Source: Actinomycetota bacterium
GTDB taxonomy: Bacteria > Actinomycetota > Thermoleophilia > Gaiellales > Gaiellaceae
NCBI GenBank assembly: GCA_005884005.1
Contig: VAWI01000015.1
Coordinates: 1-64,000 of the forward strand
Direction of reading: 5' to 3'
DNA length: 64,000 nucleotides
Shown: one piece after another, positions 8,611 through 17,595 of the stretch
Layout of the letters: every line of letters begins with the position of its first letter
Position numbering within the stretch: the first letter of the stretch is position 1
Notes under the pieces: generated by a model
Seen by the model: only the letters and a program-made list of their open reading frames with translations
What the model was told of the DNA's origin: nothing
The model's database searches: none
Made by a program: the position numbers and the translations under genes

Positions 8611-8823
8611 ATGCCGCTGATCGAGGTGAAGCTGTACGACCGTCGCATCAACGACGAGGTCGTCCCGAAGGTGATCGAGAAGATGACGGACGCGATCTGC
8701 GATGTGATCGGCGACGACATCCGCGACCACACGTGGGTGCTCGTGGAAGGCCTGTCGCCGAAGCAATGGGGGATCGGCGGCAAGCCGACCGACGTTACGC
8801 AGCCGGCACAGACGGCCGTCTAG
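8611..8823 (+). CDS. 4-oxalocrotonate tautomerase family protein
   Basis: A 70-residue tautomerase-superfamily protein. The start was set at the ATG at 8611 because a GAAGGAGG ribosome site lies just upstream and the second codon is Pro, the catalytic amino-terminal proline of this family (MPLIEVKLYD). A longer frame beginning at 8587 would bury this proline. The C-terminal WGIGGKP is typical. It isomerises enol/keto forms of unsaturated dicarboxylates in ring-cleavage pathways. It converges on the amidase gene, and their two stop codons share the 4-nt CTAG. Confidence 0.88.
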   Translation: MPLIEVKLYDRRINDEVVPKVIEKMTDAICDVIGDDIRDHTWVLVEGLSPKQWGIGGKPTDVTQPAQTAV

Positions 8824-10166
8824 GACGCGGCAGCCTCGACCGCGGCGCCCGCGCGGAGCACGGTCTCGTCCTCGAAGCGCCGCCCGACCAGCTGGACCGC
8901 GATCGGCAGCCCCTCGAGGCTGCGAGTGAAAGGCACCGTGAGCGCGGGCGAGCCCGTGAGGTCGAACGGGATCGTCGCCCGCATCGAGACGCGAGGCGCG
9001 AAGGCGGCGCCGCCGATCCGGATCTCCTCGGCATCGTGCGGCGGTGCCACCACCGGTGCGGTCGGGCAGAGGAGGACGTCGTAGCGGCGGAAGAACGAGG
9101 CGAGATCACGGCGCAGCCGCTCGACCGCAGCCTCGGCCGCGACGTACTCGGCCAGGGTCGCCCGGGGCAGGTCGAGGCGCTGCTGCATCGCCGGGTGGAG
9201 ATCGCTCCGGCGATCGCCGACGAGCTCGTCGAAGTAGGCGCCGGCCTCCACGCCGTAGAGCTGGAGCGTGAGCGCGTTCGCATCGACGTCCGCGAACCCC
9301 GCCGGCTCGGCCGGCTCGACCACGGCTCCGGAATCGGCAAGGGCGCGCGCTGCGTGCTCGATGGCTGACGCGATCTCGTCCTCGACGGCGCCGAACGCCG
9401 TGTGCGTCCAGCCGACGCGAAGTGTCGCGTCGTCCCGAGCTGCGGGCGGCAGCGGCATGGCGTACCAGTCCGCGCCGTCCGGTCCCTCGAGCACCGCCAG
9501 TGCGAGCGCGACGTCTCGCACGCTGCGGACGAGCGGGCCAGCGTGGGTGAAGCGGAAGAGCGTCTCCGGGAAGTGCCCAGTCAGCGGGACGCGACCGTGG
9601 GTCGGCTTGAGCCCGACGATCCCGCAGTGGTGCGCCGGCAGCCGGATCGAGCCGCCGAGATCGCTGCCGAGCCCGAGCGACGACATGCCGGTGGCGACGG
9701 CCACCGCCTCGCCGCCACTCGAGCCGCCGGAGCTCCGCCGCCGGTCGTGCGGATTCGATGTGCGCCCGAAGACGAGGTTCGCCGTCTCCCACCAGAGCGC
9801 GAACTCGGGCGTGTTCGTCTTTCCCAGTAGGACGGCGCCGGCAGCCTTCGCACGCGAGACGACCGTCGCGTCCCGCTCGGGGACGTAGCCGGCGAAGAGC
9901 CGGGAGCCGCGCGTGGTCCGGATGCCGAAGGTGTCGAACGTGTCCTTGACCGTGAACGGGACGCCGTGCAGCGGGCCGAGCTCGTCGCCGCGCAGCACGG
10001 CCGCCTCCGCCGCGCCCGCCCGCTCCTCTGCGTCGGGTGCCTCGGTGACGATCGCGTTCAGCGCCGGATTGAGGCGGTCGATGCGGCTCTGGTGCTCGGC
10101 GAGCGCCTCGACCGGTGAGATCTCGCGCCGCCGGATCCGCAGCGCGAGCTCGGTCGCGTCGATCAC
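8820..10166 (-). CDS. Amidase-signature family amidohydrolase
   Basis: A 448-residue amidase-signature enzyme. The Ser-Ser-Lys machinery is visible: lysine in PFTVKDTFD, the GGSSGGEAVA loop with the cis-Ser, and nucleophile region GSDLGGSIRLPA followed by GLKPTHGRVP. It hydrolyses an amide to acid plus ammonia; the substrate cannot be read from sequence. The start is a GTG at 10166 overlapping the stop of the ThDP enzyme (GTGA). It is the last gene of an eleven-gene catabolic block and its stop overlaps that of the convergent tautomerase. Known relatives act on biuret, ureidomalonate, aryl amides and peptides. Confidence 0.9.
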   Translation of the reverse strand: MIDATELALRIRRREISPVEALAEHQSRIDRLNPALNAIVTEAPDAEERAGAAEAAVLRGDELGPLHGVPFTVKDTFDTFGIRTTRGSRLFAGYVPERDATVVSRAKAAGAVLLGKTNTPEFALWWETANLVFGRTSNPHDRRRSSGGSSGGEAVAVATGMSSLGLGSDLGGSIRLPAHHCGIVGLKPTHGRVPLTGHFPETLFRFTHAGPLVRSVRDVALALAVLEGPDGADWYAMPLPPAARDDATLRVGWTHTAFGAVEDEIASAIEHAARALADSGAVVEPAEPAGFADVDANALTLQLYGVEAGAYFDELVGDRRSDLHPAMQQRLDLPRATLAEYVAAEAAVERLRRDLASFFRRYDVLLCPTAPVVAPPHDAEEIRIGGAAFAPRVSMRATIPFDLTGSPALTVPFTRSLEGLPIAVQLVGRRFEDETVLRAGAAVEAAAS

Positions 10167-11815
10167 GCCGTGCCGGCGCGGATTGCGCTCAGCGTCGCGC
10201 GTGGTGTGATCAGCTCCGGGTCGACGCGTAGTTCGAGGACTGCTGCTCGACCGGCCCGGAGCGCCCGTTCGAAGGCGTCGGCGAAGTCCTCGGTTCGCTC
10301 GACGAGCTCCGCGTGCGCCCCGTACGCCTCCGCGAGCCCGACGAAGTCGGGGTTGACCAGATCGGTCCCGATCACCCGGCCCGGAAACTGGCGCTCCTGG
10401 TGCATCCGGATCGTTCCGTACATGCCGTTGTTGACCAGCAACACGACGATCGGTGCCCGCTCCTGCGCGGCCGCCGCGAGCTCGTGGCCGCTCATCAGGA
10501 AGTCCCCGTCGCCGGCGACGCAGACGACGATTCGCTCCGGATGGACGACTTTCGCGGCGACCGCCGCCGGGACGCCGTAGCCCATCGCACCCGAGCACGG
10601 CGAGAGCTGCGTCCGGTAGCGGCGGAACGTGTAGAAGCGATGCACCCAGACCGTAAAGTTGCCGGCACCGTTCGTGACGATCGCGTCCGGCGGCAAGCGC
10701 TCCCGAAGATGCGCGAGGACATCGGCGAGATCGACCCCGCGGGCTCGCGGCCGATGACAGAGCCAGTCCTGGAAGCCGGCGTGGGCGGCCGCGGTCCAGT
10801 CGGCCCAGCGTGAACCGTTGAGCGGCTCGAGCGCGCGCATCCCGGCGAGGAATTCAGGGGAGCCCGAGACGATCGGGAGGTCCGGCTCGTAGACGCGGCC
10901 GAGCTCGTTGGGATCGGCGTGGACGTGGACGAGCGTCTGCGGCGTCCGCGGCGGCTCGAGCGTGGTGTAGCCGCGTGTAGCGATCTCTCCCAGCCGTGTT
11001 CCGAGCGCGAGCAGCAGGTCGGATTCCCGAAGCCGGCTCGCGAGGGCGGGATCGTGGCCAATCGTCAGCACGCCCGCATAGCTCGGCGAGGTGTTGTCGA
11101 CATAGTCCTGACGGCGGAACGAGGTCGCCACCGGCAGCCGCGACGCCTCGGCCCATGCCTGGAGATCGACCGCGGCCTCCGCCGTCCAACCGCCGCCGCC
11201 GACGACGACGAGCGGCCGCTCCGCCTCGGCGAGCAGGTCGCGGACGCGGTCGGCGTCTTCCGGCGCAAGCGTCGTGCGGGCGGGATGGTAGCGCGCCGCG
11301 TCCGCGACGTCCGACGTCTCGCTCAGCACGTCTTCCGGCAGCGCGACCACGACCGGCCCGGGGCGGCCCGAGGTCGCCACGTGGAGCGCACGGGCCGCGA
11401 CCTCCGGGAACGCCGCCGCCTCCTCGACCTCGACGACCCATTTCGCCATCTGGCCGAACATGCGGCCGTAGTCGAGCTCCTGGAACGCCTCGCGCCCGCG
11501 ATGCCCGCGCGGCACCTGCCCAACGAACAGGATCAGCGGCGTCGAGTCCTGGTAGGCGGCATGGACGCCGACCGCGGCGTGGGTGGCGCCGGGCGCACGG
11601 GTGACGAAGCAGATGCCTGGGCGGCCGGTGAGCTTGCCGTAGGCGTCGGCCATGTTCGCGGCGCCCGCTTCGTGGCGCGCGACCACGAGTCGGATCGGCG
11701 CGTCGTGCAGCGCGTCGAGGACGGCAATATAGCTCTCGCCTGGAATGCAGAACGCCGCCTCGACGCCGTGGACGACGAGCTGGTCGACGAGCACCTGCGC
11801 ACCGGTTCGCGTCAC
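10163..11815 (-). CDS. Thiamine-diphosphate-dependent enzyme, acetolactate-synthase-like
   Basis: A 550-residue ThDP enzyme with the usual three domains. The N-terminal pyrimidine-binding domain carries the catalytic Glu in VARHEAGAANMAD. A central domain follows with GGGGW near residue 210. The C-terminal pyrophosphate-binding domain has the GDGDFLM...NNGMYG motif. It resembles acetolactate synthase large subunits, but with no regulatory subunit gene beside it a catabolic carboligase or decarboxylase (benzoylformate-decarboxylase-like or oxo-acid lyase) is more likely. The start is a GTG at 11815, coupled by GTGA. Confidence 0.85.
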   Translation of the reverse strand: MTRTGAQVLVDQLVVHGVEAAFCIPGESYIAVLDALHDAPIRLVVARHEAGAANMADAYGKLTGRPGICFVTRAPGATHAAVGVHAAYQDSTPLILFVGQVPRGHRGREAFQELDYGRMFGQMAKWVVEVEEAAAFPEVAARALHVATSGRPGPVVVALPEDVLSETSDVADAARYHPARTTLAPEDADRVRDLLAEAERPLVVVGGGGWTAEAAVDLQAWAEASRLPVATSFRRQDYVDNTSPSYAGVLTIGHDPALASRLRESDLLLALGTRLGEIATRGYTTLEPPRTPQTLVHVHADPNELGRVYEPDLPIVSGSPEFLAGMRALEPLNGSRWADWTAAAHAGFQDWLCHRPRARGVDLADVLAHLRERLPPDAIVTNGAGNFTVWVHRFYTFRRYRTQLSPCSGAMGYGVPAAVAAKVVHPERIVVCVAGDGDFLMSGHELAAAAQERAPIVVLLVNNGMYGTIRMHQERQFPGRVIGTDLVNPDFVGLAEAYGAHAELVERTEDFADAFERALRAGRAAVLELRVDPELITPRATLSAIRAGTA

Positions 11816-12354
11816 AAGACGAGGGGGCGGTCGAAGAAGATGGTCGGCCGCTGGAGCTTCGGCTTGTCCTCGTCGGCCGGGTCGACGTAGCGGATCGTCC
11901 GCCTCCCCTCCCACTCGCGAGGAAGCAGCATCACGCGGACGAAGGCCGTCGCCTCGGTCTCGGACGCCGCGGCGAAGACTGGCTCCGGACCGCTCTCGAA
12001 CCACGGCTGAAGCGGGCCGTACGCGTGCGTGCTCCCGCCGCTGTCGATCAGGATCGAGCCGAAGAGCAGGCAGCGGATCCCAGGCCCGGGGTGGGTGTGC
12101 GTGTAGGCGACGCCGCCCGGGGGGAAGTCGATGCGGTCGCAGCGGACGACCCACTCGCGGCCGCGGTCGAGCTCGACCTCGGCGGCGAGCTCCGCGCCCG
12201 GCTCCGGCTCGGCCCCGGCGAGCTCCCAGCGCAGCGCGTGGCCCTCGACCTGCGCGGCGCCGAACTGCGCCTCGTCGCGCGCGAGGTCGTAGACGACGTG
12301 GTTGCCGCTCTCCGTCTGGACGCCGTCCGGGTGGTCGTAGAGGGCGAGGATCAA
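11812..12354 (-). CDS. Cupin-like protein of unknown function
   Basis: A 180-residue protein with a single cupin-like barrel: FPPGGVAYTHTHPGPGIRCLLFG provides the first metal-binding histidine motif, in pieces, followed by a glycine-rich turn. It opens with a TTG overlapping the SDR stop (TTGA). The C-terminus RPTIFFDRPLVL is not familiar. It is positioned between an SDR and a ThDP enzyme in a coupled operon, so a small-molecule binding or metal-dependent enzyme role is likely, but I cannot name the reaction. Confidence 0.7.
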   Translation of the reverse strand: MILALYDHPDGVQTESGNHVVYDLARDEAQFGAAQVEGHALRWELAGAEPEPGAELAAEVELDRGREWVVRCDRIDFPPGGVAYTHTHPGPGIRCLLFGSILIDSGGSTHAYGPLQPWFESGPEPVFAAASETEATAFVRVMLLPREWEGRRTIRYVDPADEDKPKLQRPTIFFDRPLVL

Positions 12355-13100
12355 TGAAAGTACTGGCCGCCGTCGATCACCATCGTCTGCCCGGTGATGA
12401 AGTCGGCGGCGGGGGTACAGAGGAAGACGACTGCACCGACTACGTCCTCGGGCAACTGATCGCGCTGGATCGTCCTGGCCGCGATCGAAACGTCGCGCAG
12501 CGCCTGGACGACCTCCTGGTGCTCCTGCACGCCCTCGCTCATCGTGAAGCCGGGCGCCACGCAGTTGACGTGGATGCCGTCCTTGCCGAGCTCCTTAGCG
12601 AGCGCGCGGGTCATGGCGACGATCGCGCCCTTCGAGGCGACGTAGTGGAGCAGGAACGGAACGCCGCGAAAGACGGTTCCGGAGGAGACATTGACGATCT
12701 TCCCGCCCCCGCGCTCGCGCATCCGGGGAACGGCCGCGCGGGAGGCGAGGAACATCGACGCGACGTTGACGTCCATCACCTTGCGCCACTCCTCGAGCGG
12801 GATCTCGGTGAACGGCCGCATCGCGAGCGAGGCGTACAGGCCCGCGTTGTTGATCAGGATGTCGATGCCGCCGCAGCGGTCGACGACCTCCTCGGCCATG
12901 CGCTCGACTGCATCCTCGTCCGCGCAGTCGACCTGGATGCCCACGCCGTCCGGGATCTCGGCCGCCGCCTCGTCCGGCCTCTGCAGGTCGGCCACGACTA
13001 TGCGCGCCCCCTTCTGCGCAAGACCGTGCGCGATCGCGTTGCCGATCCCCTGCGCGGCGCCGGTGACGACCGCGACCTTGCCGGTCAGGTCGTCGTTCAT
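12351..13100 (-). CDS. Short-chain dehydrogenase/reductase (SDR)
   Basis: A 249-residue classical SDR. The cofactor loop is VVTGAAQGIG, followed by NNAG, the catalytic Ser in NVSSGT, and YVASKG giving the Tyr-x3-Lys pair. Asp after the second strand (VVADLQ) suggests NAD preference. The C-terminus DGGQYFH is standard. It oxidises or reduces an alcohol or ketone intermediate; specificity is not readable. It overlaps its neighbours by 4 nt on both sides. Confidence 0.9.
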   Translation of the reverse strand: MNDDLTGKVAVVTGAAQGIGNAIAHGLAQKGARIVVADLQRPDEAAAEIPDGVGIQVDCADEDAVERMAEEVVDRCGGIDILINNAGLYASLAMRPFTEIPLEEWRKVMDVNVASMFLASRAAVPRMRERGGGKIVNVSSGTVFRGVPFLLHYVASKGAIVAMTRALAKELGKDGIHVNCVAPGFTMSEGVQEHQEVVQALRDVSIAARTIQRDQLPEDVVGAVVFLCTPAADFITGQTMVIDGGQYFH

Positions 13101-13411
13101 CGGATCGGCGAGAACGCCGTCGGCACGAGAATCCGGTTCTGCTGCGTGTGGATCAGGGGCTGGATTTTGGCGAGGAACTGCTGCCAGCGCTCGTCCGCCT
13201 GGAGCTGCGCCCGCCGCCGCTCCCGCTCGCGGAAGCCGTCGTAGCCCCAGAGGCTCGTGTACGTCGAGAGGGCGCCGACGTCGGTCGTGAAGACGCCGAT
13301 CAGGCCGCCGAGGATCTCCTGTTGGATCGCGATCCCCTCCTCGGCGTAGAGCCGAACGAGCTCGTTCAGCCTGCCGGTGAAGACGTGGTAGTCGCGCTGC
13401 TCGACGATCAC
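13097..13411 (-). CDS. NIPSNAP family protein
   Basis: A 104-residue protein matching the NIPSNAP ferredoxin-like fold: MIVEQRDYHVFTGRLNEL at the start, GVFTTDVGALSTYTSLWGYDGF in the middle (shown in family-typical order) and a C-terminal ILVPTAFSPIR. Bacterial NIPSNAP proteins often sit in catabolic operons, but their biochemical role is poorly defined. The GTG start overlaps the dehydrogenase stop (GTGA). Confidence 0.8.
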   Translation of the reverse strand: MIVEQRDYHVFTGRLNELVRLYAEEGIAIQQEILGGLIGVFTTDVGALSTYTSLWGYDGFRERERRRAQLQADERWQQFLAKIQPLIHTQQNRILVPTAFSPIR

Positions 13412-14907
13412 GAGTCGACGCCCGCCATCGCGAGGTACTTGATCTCGAGCCAGTCGTCGATCCCGTACTTCGAGCCCTCGCGACCGATGCCGGACTCCTT
13501 CATGCCTCCGAACGGCGCGACCTCGGTTGAGATGAAGCCCGTGTTGATGCCGACGATGCCGTAGTCGAGCGCTTCCGACACGCGCCAGATGCGGCCGACG
13601 TCGCGGCTGTAGAAGTACGCGGCGAGGCCGTAGGGCGTGTCGTTCGCGGCGCGCACAGCCTCCTCTTCGGTCGAGAAGCGTGCGATCCCGGCGACCGGGC
13701 CGAACGTCTCTTCGCAGCTCATCGCCATCTCCGGTCTGACGTCCACGAGCACGGTCGGCTCGAAGAAAGTGCGGCCGAGCGCGTGCGGCTTGCCGCCGGC
13801 AACGAGCACGGCGCCGCCCTCGAGCGCGTTCTCGACGTGCCGGCGCACCTTCGCGAAACCGGTGTCGTCGATGATCGGCCCGACCGCGACGTCCGCCTCG
13901 GTGCCGGGGCCAACCTTCAGTTTCGCCACCGCCTCGACGAGTTTCGCGAGGTAGTCATCGTAGATCCCTTCCTGCACGAGGATCCGGTTCGCGGAGATGC
14001 AGGTCTGGCCCGAGTTGCGGTACTTGCAGAGCACGGTGCCGGCGACCGCGGCGTCGAGCTGCGCGTCGTCGAAGACGATGAACGGCGCGTTTCCGCCCAG
14101 CTCGAGCGAGATCCTCTTCAGCTGCTTCGAGCACTGCCCCATTAGCACCTTTCCGACCTCGGTCGAGCCGGTGAAGCCGAGCTTGCGCACGAGCTGGTTC
14201 GACGTCATCTCGCTGCCGATGGTCGGCGCGTCCGCGGCGTCGCCGGTGACGACGCTGAGCACGCCGGGCGGCAGACCAGCCTCTTCGCCGAGCTTCATCA
14301 GCGCGAGCGCCGTCAGCGGCGTCTGCTCGGCCGGCTTCAGCACCATTGTGTTGCCGGCCGCGAGCGCGGGGGCGGCCTTGCGCGCCGGCATCGCCGCGGG
14401 GAAGTTCCACGGCGTGATCCCGGCGCTGGCGCCGATGGGCTGCCGTAGCACGACGACGCGCCGGTCCTGCATGTAGGTCGGGATCGTGTCCCCGTAGACG
14501 CGCTTCGCCTCCTCGCCGAACCATTCGAAGAACGAGGCGGCGTAAGCGAGCTCGGCCTTGGACTCGGCGAGCGGCTTGCCCTGCTCGGCCGTCAGCAGCA
14601 GCGCCAGGTCGTCGACGTTCTCGAGCAGGGCGTCGGCCCAGCGGCGGAGGATCTGCGCCCGCTCCCTGGCGAGCAGCGAGCGCCACTCGGGGTAGGCGTC
14701 CGCCGCCGCTTCAATCGCGCGGCGCGTCTCCCCGACACCCATCCGCGGCACGTGCGCGAGCACCTCGCCGGTCGCGGGATCGACGACCTCGAAAGTCTCG
14801 CCGGAGTCGGCGTCGATCCACTTGCCGCCGACGTGCCCCTTGTCGAGGAGCAGGCCTTGCTCCCTCAGCCGCACGGCCGCTGCCGGCGCTGACGCGATCT
14901 CGACCAC
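13408..14907 (-). CDS. gabD: NAD(P)-dependent aldehyde dehydrogenase, succinate-semialdehyde type
   Basis: A 499-residue aldehyde dehydrogenase closest in pattern to GabD. Key elements are ITPWNFPAAM, the coenzyme loop GFTGSTEVGK, catalytic Glu in LELGGNAPF and catalytic Cys in NSGQTCISANR. EQGKPLAESKAE and the ending GREGSKYGIDDWLEIKYL are GabD-like. It probably oxidises a C4-C5 semialdehyde to a dicarboxylate entering the TCA cycle. The GTG start lies 9 nt after the CoA-transferase stop. Confidence 0.88.
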   Translation of the reverse strand: MVEIASAPAAAVRLREQGLLLDKGHVGGKWIDADSGETFEVVDPATGEVLAHVPRMGVGETRRAIEAAADAYPEWRSLLARERAQILRRWADALLENVDDLALLLTAEQGKPLAESKAELAYAASFFEWFGEEAKRVYGDTIPTYMQDRRVVVLRQPIGASAGITPWNFPAAMPARKAAPALAAGNTMVLKPAEQTPLTALALMKLGEEAGLPPGVLSVVTGDAADAPTIGSEMTSNQLVRKLGFTGSTEVGKVLMGQCSKQLKRISLELGGNAPFIVFDDAQLDAAVAGTVLCKYRNSGQTCISANRILVQEGIYDDYLAKLVEAVAKLKVGPGTEADVAVGPIIDDTGFAKVRRHVENALEGGAVLVAGGKPHALGRTFFEPTVLVDVRPEMAMSCEETFGPVAGIARFSTEEEAVRAANDTPYGLAAYFYSRDVGRIWRVSEALDYGIVGINTGFISTEVAPFGGMKESGIGREGSKYGIDDWLEIKYLAMAGVDS

Positions 14908-14916
14908 GCGACGATT

Positions 14917-16125
14917 CTATGTCTCGGCCGTCGCCACCACGCCGGCCTCCTCGAGCGCGGCGAGTCGCGCGTCGTCGACCCCAAGCTCGGCGAGCACCTC
15001 GCGCGTGTGCTGGCCCAGCAACGGGGGCGGGGCAGGGGCGGGCGGGGCCGACGACTCGAAGGAGAGAGGCGGCGCGACTAGCTCGAGCTCGCCCGCCGCG
15101 GGATGGTTCACGCGCACCGTCGCCGGTGCGGCGGTGCGAAGCGCGTCCAGCACGCCGCGGATCTTTCCGACGGGAACGCCGGCGGCGTCGAGGGTCGCGA
15201 CCCAGTCGTCGGCAGGCCGGGTGGCGAAGGTCTCTTCGAGCAGCGGCAGCAGTGCGTCGCGGTGCAACACGCGGGCCGCGTTGGTGGCGAACCGCTTGTC
15301 GGTCGCGAGCTCGGGCCGCGCCAGAGCCTCGCAGAGCCGCGCGAAGAGGCTGTCGTTCGCCGCCGCGACGGCGATCCAGCCGTCCGACGCGGCGAACGGC
15401 TGATACGGGACGATGCTCGCGTGGGCGTTGCCGTAGCGCGGCGGCTCCTCGCCCATGACGAGGGCGTTCTGCGCCACGTTGACCAAAGCCGCGAGCGCCG
15501 AGTCGAGTAGCGAGATCTCGATCCGCTCGCCCGTTCCCCCCAGATCGCGGCGCCGGAGGGCGGCGAGGATCGCAACCGCTGCGTTGAGACCCGTGAGCAC
15601 GTCGACGAGCGCGACGCCGATCTTCGTCGGCGGTGCGTCCGGCTCGCCGGTGATCGCCATGAGCCCGCTCTCAGCCTGGACGATGAAGTCGTAGCCCGGC
15701 CGGTCGTGCGGCTCGCGTCTGCCGAAGCCGGTGATCGAGCAGTAGACGACCCGCGAATTCCGCGCGTGGATCGCAGCGGCGTCGAGGCCGAGACGGGCCG
15801 CCGCGCCGGGGCGGAAGTTCTCGATCACGACGTCGGCCGCCGCGGAGAGTTCGAGCGCGAGCGCGAGCCCTTCGGGATGCTTCAGGTCGACGGCGACGCT
15901 CCGCTTCCCGCGGTTGACGGCCAGGAAGTAGGCGGCCTCGCCGCCCGCGTGAGGCGGCCCCCAGGAGCGCGTCTCGTCGCCCTCGCCCGGACGCTCGACC
16001 TTGACGACGTCCGCGCCGAGATCGGCGAGCAGCATCGTCGCGTAGGGACCGGCGAGGACGCGGGAGAGGTCGACGACGCGCACGCCGTCGAGAGGCGCGC
16101 CGCCGGACTCAGGGGACGACGGCAA
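14917..16125 (-). CDS. Class III (CaiB/BaiF/Frc) CoA transferase
   Basis: A CoA transferase of about 402 residues. It shows the family N-terminus PLDGVRVVDLSRVLAGP, the conserved Asp-containing ADVVIENFRPG region, the RPGYDFIVQAESGLMAITG motif and C-terminal LGQHTREVLAELG. It moves CoA from a donor thioester to a carboxylic acid, activating a catabolic intermediate. The chosen TTG at 16125 places nine residues before the conserved PLDG; a GTG at 16083 would lose conserved sequence. It overlaps the RidA gene by 17 nt. Confidence 0.87.
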   Translation of the reverse strand: MPSSPESGGAPLDGVRVVDLSRVLAGPYATMLLADLGADVVKVERPGEGDETRSWGPPHAGGEAAYFLAVNRGKRSVAVDLKHPEGLALALELSAAADVVIENFRPGAAARLGLDAAAIHARNSRVVYCSITGFGRREPHDRPGYDFIVQAESGLMAITGEPDAPPTKIGVALVDVLTGLNAAVAILAALRRRDLGGTGERIEISLLDSALAALVNVAQNALVMGEEPPRYGNAHASIVPYQPFAASDGWIAVAAANDSLFARLCEALARPELATDKRFATNAARVLHRDALLPLLEETFATRPADDWVATLDAAGVPVGKIRGVLDALRTAAPATVRVNHPAAGELELVAPPLSFESSAPPAPAPPPLLGQHTREVLAELGVDDARLAALEEAGVVATAET

Positions 16126-16501
16126 CCGCCTCGACCTCGATCTTCGCGCCGGGGATCGCGAGCGCGGAGATCTGGACGAGCGTGCTCGCCGACCGCGTCT
16201 CGCCGAAGAGCTCCTGGCGCACCGCGTTGATCCGCGCACGGTCGTCGACGTCCGTGAGGAACACAGTCACCTTGACCACGTCCGCAAAGGTCGAGCCGCC
16301 CGCAGCCAGGACGGCGTCCATGTTCGCGAACACCTGCCGCGCCTGAGCGACGACGTCGTCGCCGCCGACCAGACGACCGGCGTCGTCCACGGGCACCACG
16401 CCGGAGACGAAAAGAAGCGGGCCCTCGACCCGCACGGCGTCGGTGTAGTGGCTAAGCGGCTCGGGCTGCCCGGCGGCGCGTATCTCCTCGCGCCGCGTCA
16501 A
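16109..16501 (-). CDS. RidA family (YjgF/YER057c/UK114) protein
   Basis: A 130-residue RidA-family protein. LSHYTDAVRVEGPLLFVSG is the typical first half, and the C-terminal INAVRQELFG and IPGAKIEVEAVAVVP match the family; the Arg in AVRQELF corresponds to the substrate-binding arginine. RidA enzymes hydrolyse enamines/imines to a ketone and ammonia. In the uracil (Rut) pathway a RidA homologue acts beside an isochorismatase-fold hydrolase, and both families are near each other here. The TTG start overlaps the ADH stop (TTGA). Confidence 0.85.
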   Translation of the reverse strand: MTRREEIRAAGQPEPLSHYTDAVRVEGPLLFVSGVVPVDDAGRLVGGDDVVAQARQVFANMDAVLAAGGSTFADVVKVTVFLTDVDDRARINAVRQELFGETRSASTLVQISALAIPGAKIEVEAVAVVP

Positions 16502-17592
16502 GGCAGCACCAGGACGCGCCCGGGCGAGCCCGCGAGGCTCGCCTCGACGGCCTCGTTGACGTCGTCGAGCGTGAAGGTGGGCCCGACAAGCGGCTCGAGT
16601 TGCAGCGCGCCGCTGCGGACATGCTCGAGCAGCAGGGGCAGCGCGTGGCGCGGGTCCTCGGAGCCGTACATCGATCCCGTGAGCTCTTTCTCGCGCCGTA
16701 CGAACTCGGCAGGGTCGAGGTCGAGCCGCTCGCCGGCCGCCGGCAGGCCAACGAGGACTGTGCGACCACCGTTTCGCGTCCAGCGAAGTGAGAAAGACGT
16801 GGTCTCGGGCGCGCCGACGGCGTCGAGCGCGACGTCGGCCCCGTCCGGCGCCACCCCGCGTAACGTCTCCGGCAGCTCCTCGGGCGTCGCAGTCCGGCTC
16901 GCGCCGAGCCGCGCCGCCTGCTCGAGCCGCGCCTCGAGCGGATCGACGCAGACGATCTCCGCAGCGCCCGCGATGCGCGCGCCCTGCACGCAGAACTGCC
17001 CGACGCCGCCGGCGCCGACGACGAGGACGACCGAGCCGGGCTCGGGGCGAGCCTGGAAGAGCACGGCGCCGACCCCGGTGAGCGCGGCACAGCCGAGCAG
17101 CGCCGCGTGCTGCAGCGGCAGGTCGCCGCCGAGCGGCAGCGCCACGTCCGCGTCGACGGTAAGCAGCTCCGACAGCGCGCCCGTCGCCGTCCCGCGGTAG
17201 ACCGTCTCGCCGTCGGCCGCCAGCCCCGTCGTGCCGTCGAGGAGCGTCCCGTTGCCGATTGCGCGCTGCAGCTCGATGCAAGCTGCCGGGCGGCCGCGCC
17301 GGCAGTCCGCGCACTCTCCGCACGACGGCGCCCATGAGAGGACGACCGCGTCCCCGGGTTGCAACAAGTCGACCTCGGCGCCGACGGCTTCGACCGTCCC
17401 CGCGCCCTCGTGTCCGAGCACCATCGGCTTCGGGCGTTCCCACTCGCCCTTGACGACGTGCAGGTCAGTGCCGCAGACGCCGACGGCCTTCAACCGCACC
17501 AGCACCTCGTGCGGACGCGGCTCGCGCAGCTCGATCTCCCGCACCTCGAGCGGTTGCCCGGCGCCGTGGAAGAGCGCCGCCCGCGTCTTCAC
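16498..17592 (-). CDS. Zinc-dependent alcohol dehydrogenase
   Basis: A 364-residue medium-chain dehydrogenase. Catalytic zinc ligands lie in VGVCGTDLH and LGHEGAG, and the structural zinc in CGECADCRRGRPAAC. The Rossmann glycines are in VVGAGGVGQF. It resembles class III / mycothiol-dependent types in length. It likely interconverts an alcohol and an aldehyde that feeds the neighbouring aldehyde dehydrogenase. The GTG start at 17592 lies 3 nt after the upstream stop. Confidence 0.9.
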   Translation of the reverse strand: MKTRAALFHGAGQPLEVREIELREPRPHEVLVRLKAVGVCGTDLHVVKGEWERPKPMVLGHEGAGTVEAVGAEVDLLQPGDAVVLSWAPSCGECADCRRGRPAACIELQRAIGNGTLLDGTTGLAADGETVYRGTATGALSELLTVDADVALPLGGDLPLQHAALLGCAALTGVGAVLFQARPEPGSVVLVVGAGGVGQFCVQGARIAGAAEIVCVDPLEARLEQAARLGASRTATPEELPETLRGVAPDGADVALDAVGAPETTSFSLRWTRNGGRTVLVGLPAAGERLDLDPAEFVRREKELTGSMYGSEDPRHALPLLLEHVRSGALQLEPLVGPTFTLDDVNEAVEASLAGSPGRVLVLP

Positions 17593-17595
17593 GGG

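Noticed and set aside
7944-9368. A 474-codon plus-strand frame over kdgK and the amidase
   Set aside because: Shadow of the real minus-strand genes; it also runs through the tautomerase gene in the wrong frame.
10163-11815. Biosynthetic acetolactate synthase IlvB
   Set aside because: No IlvN small-subunit gene is adjacent and the gene is embedded in a catabolic operon, so a general ThDP-enzyme call is safer.
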